This document shows positions 1-8,701 of a stretch of 64,000 nt of DNA, in pieces. Position 1 is the first letter of the stretch. Each line of letters opens with the position of its first letter. Source of the stretch: CBDHFF01 sp965262395. GTDB lineage: Bacteria > Pseudomonadota > Alphaproteobacteria > Rickettsiales > Anaplasmataceae. The notes beneath the pieces are model-generated. The model was not told the DNA's origin, did not search any database, and saw only the letters and a list, made by a program, of their open reading frames with translations. The DNA lies in assembly GCA_965262395.1 (NCBI GenBank), contig OZ253531.1, positions 744,001 to 808,000 on the forward strand, given 5' to 3'. The position numbers were made by a program, and so were the translations under genes.

Positions 1-564
1 ATACATCTTAAGTGCTTTCGCAGCGATCTCCATTCTCTTAAGTGGGACCACATCATCATCTTCTCCATGTATCATGTGGATATCCGGATAAGACTTTATT
101 TTCCCCTTTAATCTGTGCGGCAACAATAACGCCCCTGAAAAGGCTACAACAGCAGCGATCTGTTTTTCTCTCAACAATGACAATCTAAGAGCTAACATTG
201 TGCCTTGAGAAAAACCAATTAATACTAAATTATTGTTCGTTAAACCCAGCCTTAACAACTGCTTATCTATAAAATCATTAATGCTTGGTATTATTTCTTC
301 TAGACCGATATTAATTTCGTTATCATTAAATCTTCCAGTGGTTGCCCAATCATAAAGAGAAAACCATTGAAATCCATCACCTCCCAACTCATGTTTATCA
401 GGCGCATTGGCTGATATAAAATATGTGGAAGGTAATTGTAGCTTTAATACATTGGCCATCTCCAACATATCTTGACTGTTTGAACCATAACCATGAAACA
501 GTATAGCAAGAGATTTTATAGGAGTTTTATTTTCTATTTTTAAATAATTTATAAATTTTAGCAT
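1..564 (-). CDS. Phospholipase/carboxylesterase family alpha/beta hydrolase, C-terminus cut by window edge
   Basis: Reading the minus strand from an ATG at 564 gives 188 residues open to the window edge. The protein begins MLKFINYLKIENKT and has a LFHGYGSN oxyanion-type loop at about residues 22-29, the nucleophile elbow GFSQG (Ser119) and HGEDDDVVP at 166-174, where Asp170 is the likely acid of the triad. The catalytic His would lie beyond position 1. This pattern is typical of the small serine hydrolases annotated as phospholipase/carboxylesterase or acyl-protein thioesterase (about 210-220 residues), so roughly 30 residues are missing. The substrate cannot be told from sequence. No signal peptide is seen, so a cytoplasmic esterase is expected. 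It is divergent from ccmC, with about 90 bp between the two starts, so the intervening DNA should hold both promoters. Confidence 0.85.
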   Translation of the reverse strand, partial: MLKFINYLKIENKTPIKSLAILFHGYGSNSQDMLEMANVLKLQLPSTYFISANAPDKHELGGDGFQWFSLYDWATTGRFNDNEINIGLEEIIPSINDFIDKQLLRLGLTNNNLVLIGFSQGTMLALRLSLLREKQIAAVVAFSGALLLPHRLKGKIKSYPDIHMIHGEDDDVVPLKRMEIAAKALKMY

Positions 565-654
565 ATTTGCAGCGTACTTTGTTGTAGAAATTTGTTGTAA
601 TTTTTTGTTCTAGATCTATTATACTTCTGACGTGGCTGTTATGTAAATAATTTA

Positions 655-1368
655 ATGATAAAACTTAGTTTATTTAAAACTATTAGTACCAGATCCTTAT
701 TCTTTTTGATGATATTATTTGTTATTTCTTTTTCTTATGGATTGTTTTTGGCAATATTTGACTCTCCAGTAGATTTTCATCAAGGCGAATATGTAAGGAT
801 AATGTATGTGCATGTTCCTGCTGCTTGGATGTCTCTGGGCATATATGTAATGGTTGCTTTATTAGGGGTTTGTTGCTTGTTGTGGAGCAGTCCATTATTT
901 GCAATTTTTGCACAAGCCGCTGTTCCTATTGGAATGGTATACAGCATTATTTGTTTGGTAACTGGTAGCATATGGGGGAAACCAACTTGGGGCACTTGGT
1001 GGGTCTGGGATGCTAGATTGACCTCGATGCTGATTTTGTTTTTTATGTACTTGGGACTAATGTTAATTTATATGTTTTTTGATGATAGAGAGAGAGCAGT
1101 TAAAACTGCTTCTATTGCAAGCATTCTTGGTGCAGTTAATATTCCCATAATAAAGTTTTCCGTTGATTTCTGGAATACACTACACCAGCCATCGAGTTTC
1201 ATTAGATCTGGTGGTGTTGCCATTCATAATTCTATGTTGAAACCTTTGCTAAGTATGTTCTTTGCCTATATATTCTTCTTTTTAATTATGTGGATAGTGC
1301 GCACTCATACATTAATCAATAAACATAAGGCTGAAAGAAGAGGAAATACTAACAAAGATACAGGTTAG
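655..1368 (+). CDS. ccmC: Heme exporter / cytochrome c biogenesis protein CcmC
   Basis: The 237-residue membrane protein matches CcmC, which handles heme at the periplasmic face of the inner membrane and passes it to CcmE in system I cytochrome c maturation. About six hydrophobic segments are visible. The tryptophan-rich heme-handling motif WGTWWVWDAR lies at residues 112-121. The two conserved periplasmic histidines are His53 in MYVHVPAAW and His177 in NTLHQPSS. Length is normal for the family. The ATG at 655 is the first in frame after stops. No other ccm gene is adjacent; scattered ccm genes are common in Rickettsiales. The 3' end is included in a 136 bp tandem duplication that joins it to the convergent yggT. 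Confidence 0.95.
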   Translation: MIKLSLFKTISTRSLFFLMILFVISFSYGLFLAIFDSPVDFHQGEYVRIMYVHVPAAWMSLGIYVMVALLGVCCLLWSSPLFAIFAQAAVPIGMVYSIICLVTGSIWGKPTWGTWWVWDARLTSMLILFFMYLGLMLIYMFFDDRERAVKTASIASILGAVNIPIIKFSVDFWNTLHQPSSFIRSGGVAIHNSMLKPLLSMFFAYIFFFLIMWIVRTHTLINKHKAERRGNTNKDTG

Positions 1369-1408
1369 TATGAAGATATTTGTTCTAGTCGAATGAAATA
1401 AACTATAA

Positions 1409-1437
1409 TTGTAGTAACTTAATTCAAGTTACTACTA
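1409..1437. terminator. Hairpin between convergent ccmC and yggT, unit 1
   Basis: GTAGTAACTT at 1411-1420 pairs perfectly with AAGTTACTAC at 1426-1435 around a five-base loop. It lies between two convergent genes, where a bidirectional terminator would be expected, but there is no clear run of T on either side. A role as an mRNA 3'-end stabiliser is equally possible. Confidence 0.4.
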
Positions 1438-1544
1438 ATGCGATATATCCACATTAAGAAAAATAGTAATATGAGGTATATTGCAAGACAAAGGAACAGG
1501 TTAATATGAAGATATTTGTTCTAGTTGAATGAAATAAACTATAA

Positions 1545-1572
1545 TAGTAGTAACTTAATTTAAGTTACTACT
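1545..1572. terminator. Hairpin between convergent ccmC and yggT, unit 2
   Basis: This is the second copy of the junction hairpin. The TAGTAGTAACTT arm pairs with AAGTTACTACTA, two base pairs longer than in unit 1 despite sequence changes in the loop. Keeping the stem while the loop varies hints that the structure matters. There is no T run. Confidence 0.4.
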
Positions 1573-1589
1573 AATGTCATATATCCATA

Positions 1590-1871
1590 TTAAGAAAAAT
1601 AGTAATTTAAGGTATATTGCAAGACATGTATTCCGAGAACAAGTACTATAGGCGAGAGGTCTATGCCAGAAATGGTCGGTATATACCTTCTGACAAAAGT
1701 CAGTAATGGTTCGATAGTCTTTTCTAAAACGTTCAGTATCATTCTTATTGTATTGTTGTGTACATTAATTACTCCGAGCGCACCCAACCAGCTCATAACG
1801 AACCATATGGTTATAACAGAGTTGGTCATGCTCAGTACTGTATCCATTAAGTATAAAATAGGATGCATCAT
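1590..1871 (-). CDS. YggT family inner-membrane protein
   Basis: This small protein of 93 residues has two hydrophobic segments. It carries the YggT-family signature around RRYIPTISGIDLSPIVLVLG: a conserved R-R-x-I-P-x-x-x-G-x-D-x-S-P block before the second helix. YggT proteins are inner-membrane proteins of unclear function, linked in some bacteria to osmotic stress or membrane protein assembly. The frame opens earlier at a TTG at 1883, but the ATG at 1871 is preferred because GGA stands seven bases before it. The C-terminal residues (about 12) lie in the tandem duplication described at 1361-1626. It converges on ccmC. Confidence 0.85.
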   Translation of the reverse strand: MMHPILYLMDTVLSMTNSVITIWFVMSWLGALGVINVHNNTIRMILNVLEKTIEPLLTFVRRYIPTISGIDLSPIVLVLGIHVLQYTLNYYFS

Positions 1872-1977
1872 TTTATATTCCAAAAGTGCTTAATCAATTA
1901 CAATAATAGACATATGCATGCTTATATCAAGAGATATTTTCTTATTGTATGTGATAAAATTATACATGCATAATGAA

Positions 1978-3012
1978 TTAATTATACAGCTTCAGTTCTT
2001 CCAATGGCCACGAGCTGCGTGGTTCAAAATTTATAGGACTAGTATATCCATGTTTATGTCGTTGTAATGCTGCCCAGGCTATCATAACGGCATTATCAGT
2101 GCATAGTTCTTTTTCTGGTGTTATTAAATACATCTCTTTTTGTTTCAGATATTCTTCTAATTTATTTCTAATGTATTGGTTTGCGGCCACCCCACCTGTT
2201 ATCACTACATTATCTGAATTTGGATATGACATTTTATATATGCAGATAGATCGTTCTAATCTGTCTAGAAATATCTCTGAGATACATTTTTGTAACGAGG
2301 CACATATATCAGAGATTGTTTGTTCATTAGGCTTATCTAATTTAAGTAATGTGCGCATTACAGCAGTTTTTAGTCCTGAAAATGAAAAATTACAGTGGTT
2401 TTGTTTGTGGAATGGTTTTGGAAACTTAAATCTGTTTTCATCTCCAGATTGTGCCAATTTTTCTATGATAGGACCACCTGGATAAGCTAAGCCAAGCATT
2501 TGAGCTACTTTATCAAAAGTTTCGCCAGCTGAATCATCTAGGGTTCTACCAATTACTGTATAATTACCTAATGAATGCACTATTACGATCTCACAGTGTC
2601 CACCAGAGATCAGTAATGATAAAAATGGTGGTTCTATATCATTGTTAATCATGGGAGATAATATATGTCCTTCTAGATGATTAATTGCTAAGAAAGGTTT
2701 GTTCAAGGATAAAGCAATGCCTTTAGCCATCATGGTTCCAACTATTACCCCTCCTATCAGCCCAGGGCCCGCTGTACAAGATATAATAGAAAAATCATTC
2801 AGTGACATACCATGTTTTGTAAGAGAAAATTCAATCAATGTATCTAATTTATTGATATGCTCTCTGGACGCAATTTCTGGCACCACGCCTCCATATATCT
2901 CGTGATCCTGTGATATGATTTCATTAATTAATATTTTTTTATTATCATCGATAGCTGCTACCGCAGTTTCATCACAACTAGTTTCTATTGCAAATGCATT
3001 AATCTCGGACAT
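1978..3012 (-). CDS. tsaD: tRNA N6-adenosine threonylcarbamoyltransferase TsaD
   Basis: The 344-residue protein belongs to the Kae1/TsaD family. With TsaB, TsaE and TsaC, TsaD makes t6A at position 37 of ANN-decoding tRNAs. Visible signatures are the N-terminal IETSCDET phosphate loop (residues 9-16), the metal-binding HLEGH at 112-116, LISGGHCEIV, and the late GGVAAN motif. Length is standard. Translation starts at the ATG at 3012 (MSEINAFAIETSCDE), the usual start for the family. The gene stands alone on the minus strand. Its upstream region holds a 7 x 55 bp tandem array (3153-3537), so the promoter should lie in about 3013-3150. Confidence 0.97.
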   Translation of the reverse strand: MSEINAFAIETSCDETAVAAIDDNKKILINEIISQDHEIYGGVVPEIASREHINKLDTLIEFSLTKHGMSLNDFSIISCTAGPGLIGGVIVGTMMAKGIALSLNKPFLAINHLEGHILSPMINNDIEPPFLSLLISGGHCEIVIVHSLGNYTVIGRTLDDSAGETFDKVAQMLGLAYPGGPIIEKLAQSGDENRFKFPKPFHKQNHCNFSFSGLKTAVMRTLLKLDKPNEQTISDICASLQKCISEIFLDRLERSICIYKMSYPNSDNVVITGGVAANQYIRNKLEEYLKQKEMYLITPEKELCTDNAVMIAWAALQRHKHGYTSPINFEPRSSWPLEELKLYN

Positions 3013-3082
3013 GATGTTCTATTTAATATTCTACGTATAATACTAACATTTATATTATGGCAATCAAGAAGCTAATGTATTC

Positions 3083-3109
3083 TTGCACAACTAATTTTTT
3101 TGGTATAAT
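3083..3109 (+). promoter_or_regulatory. Possible sigma70-like promoter reading into the 55 bp array
   Basis: TTGCAC at 3083-3088 is followed after 15 bases by a perfect TATAAT at 3104-3109 on the plus strand. No plus-strand gene follows; transcription would run into the tandem array. The spacer is short for sigma70 and the region is AT-rich, so a chance match is possible. Confidence 0.3.
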
Positions 3110-3152
3110 AACCATCCATTTTGTAAGTTATGTCTATTGAATATTGATTGCT

Positions 3153-3537
3153 GCATGCGCTAATTTCTAATTAATACTATGGTCTTTATATATTTTTGAA
3201 TTCGAATGCATGCGCTAATTTCTAATTAATACTATGGTCTTCATATATTTTTGAATTCGAATGCATGCGCTAATTTCTAATTAATACTATGGTCTTCATA
3301 TATTTTTGAATTCGAATGCATGCGCTAATTTCTAATTAATACTATGGTCTTCATATATTTTTGAATTCGAATGCATGCGCTAATTTCTAATTAATACTAT
3401 GGTCTTCATATATTTTTGAATTCGAATGCATGAGCTAATTTCTAATTAATATTATGGTCTTTATATATTTTTGAATTCGAATGCATGCGCTAGTTTCTAA
3501 TTAATATTATGGTCTTTATATATTTTTAAATTCGAAT
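3153..3537. repeat. Tandem array of seven 55 bp units
   Basis: Units start at 3153, 3208, 3263, 3318, 3373, 3428 and 3483 and abut with no spacers. Each opens with gcatgcgctaatttctaatt and ends with tttttgaattcgaat. Units 2-5 are essentially identical; units 1, 6 and 7 carry a few substitutions (for example gcatgagc in unit 6). No protein-coding frame runs through the block. It fills most of the 611 bp gap between the tsaD start and the TAXI gene end. Confidence 0.97.
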
Positions 3538-3561
3538 AATAACTAGATACTATATAATTAA

Positions 3562-3577
3562 GACCTCATAAAAGAGG
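3562..3577. terminator. Weak hairpin after the TAXI gene
   Basis: A short CCTC/GAGG stem with a six-base loop (cctcataaaagagg) lies downstream of the minus-strand TAXI gene. On the minus strand it is followed by TCTTAATT, which is not a real T run. It is reported only as a possible weak terminator. Confidence 0.25.
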
Positions 3578-3623
3578 CAGGTATTTATATTATAACACCG
3601 CTCTGTGTCATACCTAAGTATTA

Positions 3624-4643
3624 TTAATTAATGAATCCATATTCTTTGAAATATTTCAAAGCTCCAGGATGAATTGGTATCATGCCATCCTTATCAGGTA
3701 CTAAGTCTTTTAATTCTAAATCTGCCAACACAGAATGTATACTTCTAAAATGACTGAAGTTTTCAAATACTGTTTTTACAACATTATATACAATCTTTTC
3801 ATCCTGTTCTAGAGTTGTTGCGAATAGTGCCAGAACTGATATTGTCTTAGGATTAACACATTGTTTAGTACTATTATTCCCTTTTTCATATAATTCACAT
3901 GGTATCTCGTCACGAGAATAGAAGGAATGTTTACTGATTAAATCATCAATTGTACGCTCATCTAGTTTAACAAAAGAGATATTGCAAGACGAAGATGCTT
4001 CAAGTATAGATCCACTGGGATGTCCTATCATGTCGGTCATGATATCTATTTTCTTATCACACAAAGCTTGCGCTTCTTCTGATGATTTAAGATCCAGCGC
4101 TAATTTAAAATTTTTCTTGGTCCAGCCTTTGGATTGTATTAAGTTGCTCATCGTTCCCTTAATTCCAGTGCCTGGCGCTCCTATATTAACAATTTTCTCT
4201 TGAATATCGTCCACTGTATTTATATTGTCTTCTGCCCGAGATACCATAGTTAGAAGCTCTTTGTGTAAATTAAATACAGATCTCAGATTATTCATGTTTC
4301 CTAGATGACTAAATGCAGATCCTTCGCCTTTGTATGCATTATATGCCCAGTCATACTGAACTGCGCCAAAATTTATATCTCCATTTCTCATGGAATTAAG
4401 ATTATGTATTGATCCAGTGGTCGCTTCAACATTACATCTAATGCCATGTTTCTTCTCCATGTTGATAAATTTACACAGAGCCGCACCTACTGGATAATAA
4501 ACGCCAGTTATCGAAGCCGTTCCTATAGTAATGAATTTTCTATCTAACTGCTTTTCTTGATTAAACACTAGACCAGCTGCTAAAACCAATAGTACAAAGA
4601 TAATTGAGGATTTTCGACCAAATATACCATTTTTACTTTTCAT
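3624..4643 (-). CDS. TAXI-family TRAP transporter solute-binding protein
   Basis: The 339-residue protein has an N-terminal hydrophobic export signal or anchor (about residues 12-28). A TAXI-family receptor domain follows: ITIGTASITGVYYPVGAAL near residues 38-56, the TGSIHNLNSM segment, and GDINFGAVQYDWAYNAY. TAXI proteins are periplasmic receptors that deliver small organic solutes to a fused DctQM permease driven by an ion gradient. The matching permease is at 32552-35182 in this window. The substrate is not predictable; glutamate and other carboxylates are known for some family members. The gene is transcribed alone; its ATG at 4643 is in good context. Confidence 0.9.
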   Translation of the reverse strand: MKSKNGIFGRKSSIIFVLLVLAAGLVFNQEKQLDRKFITIGTASITGVYYPVGAALCKFINMEKKHGIRCNVEATTGSIHNLNSMRNGDINFGAVQYDWAYNAYKGEGSAFSHLGNMNNLRSVFNLHKELLTMVSRAEDNINTVDDIQEKIVNIGAPGTGIKGTMSNLIQSKGWTKKNFKLALDLKSSEEAQALCDKKIDIMTDMIGHPSGSILEASSSCNISFVKLDERTIDDLISKHSFYSRDEIPCELYEKGNNSTKQCVNPKTISVLALFATTLEQDEKIVYNVVKTVFENFSHFRSIHSVLADLELKDLVPDKDGMIPIHPGALKYFKEYGFIN

Positions 4644-4710
4644 TACAACTATACTTTACATACGAATAGCGAAGATTGTCTCATAAATTGTGAGATATTT
4701 CAAGCTTAAA

Positions 4711-5808
4711 TCATAGTTTATTATAACGTCCACCAGGAGCCCATCCTGATATATGAGATTTTAGCTTATATGGATCTACCGTATCAATCAAATTGGTGCC
4801 ATTTAAATGATCTGTTTCATGAATTGCAGCTTCTGCTAACCACCCAAATAGTTTTACTTGTACTGGTTGAAAATTATGATCTATATAATGCATTTCACAA
4901 GCCACAGGTCTTTTCAATAAAGTACGAAATTTAGGAAAAGAAAAACATCCTTCCCACCATTCCACTATACAATCGTCTGATGTTTTAACAATCTTTGGAT
5001 TTATTACAAACATAATCTCATCTGTGGCAGTTTTATATCCTTCATTAATAAAGTGATCAACGCTGTAATTATTTGGATTCATTCCTTTGCTATGACTGGC
5101 TTGTAGTACAGAGGAGTAATATTTTGTTTCTTCTTCTGTGCTTTTATTTGGTGCATGTATGCCAAATAACCTGGTGCTCAAACCTATCTGCATTGATGCT
5201 AAGCCACCGCCATCGTGGATGAAAGGTACCACTTTATCATTCATTATAGATTTCAGTTTATTTCTAATTTCAGGGTCTAATAATTCTGCTTCAGTGAAAT
5301 CTTCAGATTTTTGGTTTAATACTAAATGTCCATATTCATCACGTCTCTTATATCCATATTTTTTACAGTTTGCTACAAATCTAGAGTGGAATTTAGCGAC
5401 CACTTCAATTGGTATTGCATGTACTTTATCAAAAGTAGTTTCTGCAGAATATTCTGCTATAGTGAATGGGCGCTCTTTTTTTGTTGGATCTAAAAGACTA
5501 TTTCTTATATCCCTTTTGACTTGTTCAAACAAAGTATTTGTTGATTCTTCTAAAGCCTCACCATCTTTTGAAAAGAGACTGTTTATTTCTTTTCCTGTAC
5601 AAATTTCAAGTATTATATTGGTAATACTAATTAATAGATATTTCTCATTATTTTTAACAAAATCTGATAATGCTACTTTGGTAGCTTCAATTTTATCTTT
5701 TGATACATCAGCTGAAGACAACGTTTGACTAACACACTCTATTAGCTCTTCATTTACAAATTTAAGTTCGTTTTCTTTGATATCATGGGCTGATTTAAGT
5801 TGAAACAT
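4711..5808 (-). CDS. Peptide deformylase family protein with long N-terminal extension
   Basis: The C-terminal half of this 365-residue protein contains the three peptide deformylase motifs: GGGLASMQIG (residues 200-209, catalytic Gln207), EGCFS (286-290, metal ligand Cys288) and HETDH (330-334, two metal-binding His and the catalytic Glu). The metal site is therefore intact and the enzyme could remove formyl groups from nascent or other peptides. Ordinary deformylases are about 170-190 residues; here about 165 residues precede the domain. The extension looks helical and charged with no signal peptide. The insert between motifs 1 and 2 is also long, and motif 2 has Phe where Leu is usual (EGCLS). 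It is probably not the housekeeping Def. The start ATG at 5808 has AAGGTTCAGG upstream. Confidence 0.8.
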   Translation of the reverse strand: MFQLKSAHDIKENELKFVNEELIECVSQTLSSADVSKDKIEATKVALSDFVKNNEKYLLISITNIILEICTGKEINSLFSKDGEALEESTNTLFEQVKRDIRNSLLDPTKKERPFTIAEYSAETTFDKVHAIPIEVVAKFHSRFVANCKKYGYKRRDEYGHLVLNQKSEDFTEAELLDPEIRNKLKSIMNDKVVPFIHDGGGLASMQIGLSTRLFGIHAPNKSTEEETKYYSSVLQASHSKGMNPNNYSVDHFINEGYKTATDEIMFVINPKIVKTSDDCIVEWWEGCFSFPKFRTLLKRPVACEMHYIDHNFQPVQVKLFGWLAEAAIHETDHLNGTNLIDTVDPYKLKSHISGWAPGGRYNKL

Positions 5809-5912
5809 CCTGAACCTTTCTTATTTTGTTAATACAATATATAATTTATAGGCAGGTATTTGTTATGTCAAGATTATGTTGTATTCTGTGTACTCATATT
5901 GGAAATATTTTT

Positions 5913-8510
5913 ATGAAAAATCTCATTATTATTGATGCTTATAGTTTTCTTTTTAGGGCATATTACGCATTGCCTCCCTTGACTAATGCCAGTGGTGCAC
6001 CGGTAGGAGCGATATACGGGTTTATAAATATGCTATTTAAGTGTTTACAAAATCATTCAATCAATTATTTGGTAATTGCCTGTGATTATGGGAAAAAGAC
6101 CTTTAGAAATGATTTATATAGCGAATATAAGGCTAATAGAGTTGCACCACCAGATGATTTGATCCCGCAATTTGCTACATTAAGAGAAGCCATAAATGCT
6201 TTCGGAATCAAGATTCTTGAACTGGAGGGATATGAAGCAGATGACATCATTGCCTCTCTGGTTAGAAAATTTGCTAATAACAAGGATCTCACAATCACTA
6301 TATTTTCATCCGATAAAGACCTAATGCAACTCATGGATGATTCAGTTAAGATATATGATTCACTAAAGAACAGATATTTAGATTCAGATTATGTTATTGA
6401 GAAATTTGGTGTTGCTCCAGATAAATTACTTGATGTACTATCTCTCACTGGTGATAAATCTGATAACATACCAGGGGTACCTGGTATTGGAATAAAAACA
6501 GCAGCACAACTGATTAATGAATATAGTACTTTAGAGAATTTGTTAGAAAATGCTCAGGAGATAAAGCAAAATAAACGTAGAGAAAATATATTGTTAAACA
6601 AACAAAAGGCTATTTTATCTAAAACGCTTATAACTTTGTGTGACTCGGTTCCTATGGATGTTAGCCTTGAGGATTGCATTTATTCTAAGCCAGATATAAC
6701 AGTTTTACGAATGTTCCTAGAGCAATATGGCTTGAAATCATTAGTTGCAAGAATCAGCAAGGTCTGGGAATCATGCGATAATTCTGTTGTTACCGAAGAT
6801 TTAACACAGCTCATTAAAGTAGAAACTATTCTAGTTTCTACTATCAAAGATATGGAAGCATGTGTAGCTGATTGTTATTATAGTGGCATACTTTCTTTTC
6901 AAATTATTAAAGATCAAGATGTCGTGCTTAATTTAAATATTTCCTGTAGAAGGGAGACAATGTATATCATCAAGGCCAATGAAATTAGTGCCCAATCATT
7001 GTTTTCGAGTGGTGAAGATATATGGAATGATTGTCTTAGTTTATTTAAGAAGATGTTATTAGATAAATCATTGCTGAAGATAGCTTGTGATTTAAAAAAT
7101 ATACAACATTTTTTAGATGTTGAGATTGTTTTCGGAGAAGATTTGGAGCTTATGTCTTACATGCTGGATTCTGGAAAGCATAAAAATGATATTAAGCATC
7201 TATTATCAGAGTACCTAAGTATAGATTCAGATAATGAAAACACTCCATGCTTTATGATTGCTTTATATCACCTGCTTTTGCAGAAATTATCTGAACAATC
7301 TCTATATAATATGTATTGGGAACTAGATAAACCATTAGTGAATGTTTTTTATTCAATGGAAAAGGAGGGTATCCTGGTTGATAAAAACGTGCTGTATAAC
7401 TTATCTAAAGAGTTTAATGTTGAGTTGCAGAAAGTTGAGAACAAGATATATGAGATCGTAGGGCATGAATTTAATATAGGCTCACCTAAGCAATTAGCAG
7501 TAGTTTTATTTGATGAATTACAAATAGATATTGGTAAAAAGAAGAAAAGTACGGATATTAGTGTGCTTGAGTCAATGCTTGCTAACGATCACTATATTGC
7601 AGAATATATAATAAAATGGCGTCATTTATCAAAGTTGATTAATACTTATACAGATTCATTGCTAAAACAGATTAACTTCAGCACCAGTAGGATTCATACC
7701 ACTTATTCCCTTACATTAACTTCAACCGGCAGGTTGAGTTCGCATAATCCCAATTTGCAAAATATACCAGTACGCACGCCTGAAGGTCATAAAATCAGGG
7801 AGGCATTTATATCTAAGAATGAGTATTTATTGTTATCGGCAGATTATTCACAAATAGAGTTGCGTCTTCTAGCTTATATGGCCAATATTATACCATTAAA
7901 AGAAGCTCTTGCTTCAAATCATGATGTACATGCGATAACCGCTAGTCAGATATTTAATGTTGCTATCTCAGATGTAACGGCAGAATTAAGAAGAAAAGCC
8001 AAAGCAATAAATTTTGGGATCATATATGGCATTAGTGCGTTTGGTTTGGCAAAACAGCTGTCTATCTCTACAACAGAAGCACAAAAATATATAGATTATT
8101 ATTTGGATTATTATAAAGGTATTAGTGAATATATGGAGGCTACTATAGCATATGCTAAAGAAAATGGTTATGTAAAAACTCTATCTGGCAGAAGGTGTTA
8201 TGTGCCTTCTATTAATAATAAAAACTATCAACAAAGATCATTTGCCGAGAGAGCGGCAATCAATGCTCCATTGCAAGGTACAGCAGCTGATATAATGCGG
8301 GAGGCTATAATTAAGATACATAATAATATTCAAAATGAGGATGCAAAGTTGCTATTACAAGTGCATGATGAGGTTATTCTTGAAGTAGGAGAGCATAGCA
8401 TTGATAAAATAAAAGATGTTGTAAAAAAATCTATGGAAAGTAGCTCCTTTCTGGATGTACTACTTCCAGTTAGTATCAACAGTGCAAAAAACTGGAAAAT
8501 GTTGAAGTAG
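5913..8510 (+). CDS. polA: DNA polymerase I, with degenerate proofreading domain
   Basis: The 865-residue protein has an N-terminal 5'-3' exonuclease (MKNLIIIDAYSFLFRAYYAL; EGYEADD; SSDKDLMQL; TGDKSDNIPGVPGIG) and a C-terminal family A polymerase. Motif A SADYSQIELR has Asp647, motif B RRKAKAINFGIIYG is at about 693-706 and motif C QVHDEV at about 816-821. It fills Okazaki gaps and serves in repair. The middle 3'-5' exonuclease-like region lacks the DxE motif: GILSFQII stands where FDTE would be expected, so proofreading is probably lost. The frame extends upstream to a TTG at 5826 and an ATG at 5865, but the ATG at 5913 is preferred. It gives the family's usual N-terminus and has a GGA about 10 bases upstream. 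Confidence 0.95.
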   Translation: MKNLIIIDAYSFLFRAYYALPPLTNASGAPVGAIYGFINMLFKCLQNHSINYLVIACDYGKKTFRNDLYSEYKANRVAPPDDLIPQFATLREAINAFGIKILELEGYEADDIIASLVRKFANNKDLTITIFSSDKDLMQLMDDSVKIYDSLKNRYLDSDYVIEKFGVAPDKLLDVLSLTGDKSDNIPGVPGIGIKTAAQLINEYSTLENLLENAQEIKQNKRRENILLNKQKAILSKTLITLCDSVPMDVSLEDCIYSKPDITVLRMFLEQYGLKSLVARISKVWESCDNSVVTEDLTQLIKVETILVSTIKDMEACVADCYYSGILSFQIIKDQDVVLNLNISCRRETMYIIKANEISAQSLFSSGEDIWNDCLSLFKKMLLDKSLLKIACDLKNIQHFLDVEIVFGEDLELMSYMLDSGKHKNDIKHLLSEYLSIDSDNENTPCFMIALYHLLLQKLSEQSLYNMYWELDKPLVNVFYSMEKEGILVDKNVLYNLSKEFNVELQKVENKIYEIVGHEFNIGSPKQLAVVLFDELQIDIGKKKKSTDISVLESMLANDHYIAEYIIKWRHLSKLINTYTDSLLKQINFSTSRIHTTYSLTLTSTGRLSSHNPNLQNIPVRTPEGHKIREAFISKNEYLLLSADYSQIELRLLAYMANIIPLKEALASNHDVHAITASQIFNVAISDVTAELRRKAKAINFGIIYGISAFGLAKQLSISTTEAQKYIDYYLDYYKGISEYMEATIAYAKENGYVKTLSGRRCYVPSINNKNYQQRSFAERAAINAPLQGTAADIMREAIIKIHNNIQNEDAKLLLQVHDEVILEVGEHSIDKIKDVVKKSMESSSFLDVLLPVSINSAKNWKMLK

Positions 8511-8701
8511 CATCTAGAGTAGGGCGGTCAAAATGCTCTATTAAAACAATATGGATAATAAATTATTTAATATTGAATTACTTGTGTAGAGCTTTTCTAT
8601 CTGCGTAGGTGTTGCAGAGAAATTATCTCTCGCCGCTCTTCCTGCTACTAAGGTTGAATCATGACGCCCCGTTGCATGTGCTGCAGAGTGCATTATCTTT
8701 T

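Larger units (their letters stand above)
1361..1626. repeat. Tandem 136 bp direct duplication of the ccmC/yggT convergent junction
   Basis: Unit 1 is 1361-1496 and unit 2 starts at 1497 and is recognisable to about 1626. Both begin with the last bases of ccmC (caggttagtatg / caggttaatatg) and end in the segment that encodes the C-terminus of yggT on the minus strand (ggtatattgcaagaca). The duplication therefore carries the two gene ends and the spacer between them, with scattered substitutions between copies. Functional yggT uses the copy nearer to it and ccmC the copy nearer to it. Confidence 0.9.

Noticed and set aside
3153..3537. CRISPR array
   Set aside because: The 55 bp units abut directly with no unique spacers and no cas genes are nearby.
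5826..5912. A longer N-terminus for DNA polymerase I starting at TTG 5826 or ATG 5865
   Set aside because: The 29 extra residues are hydrophobic and Cys-rich, unlike any PolA, and MKNLIIIDAYS is the normal family start.
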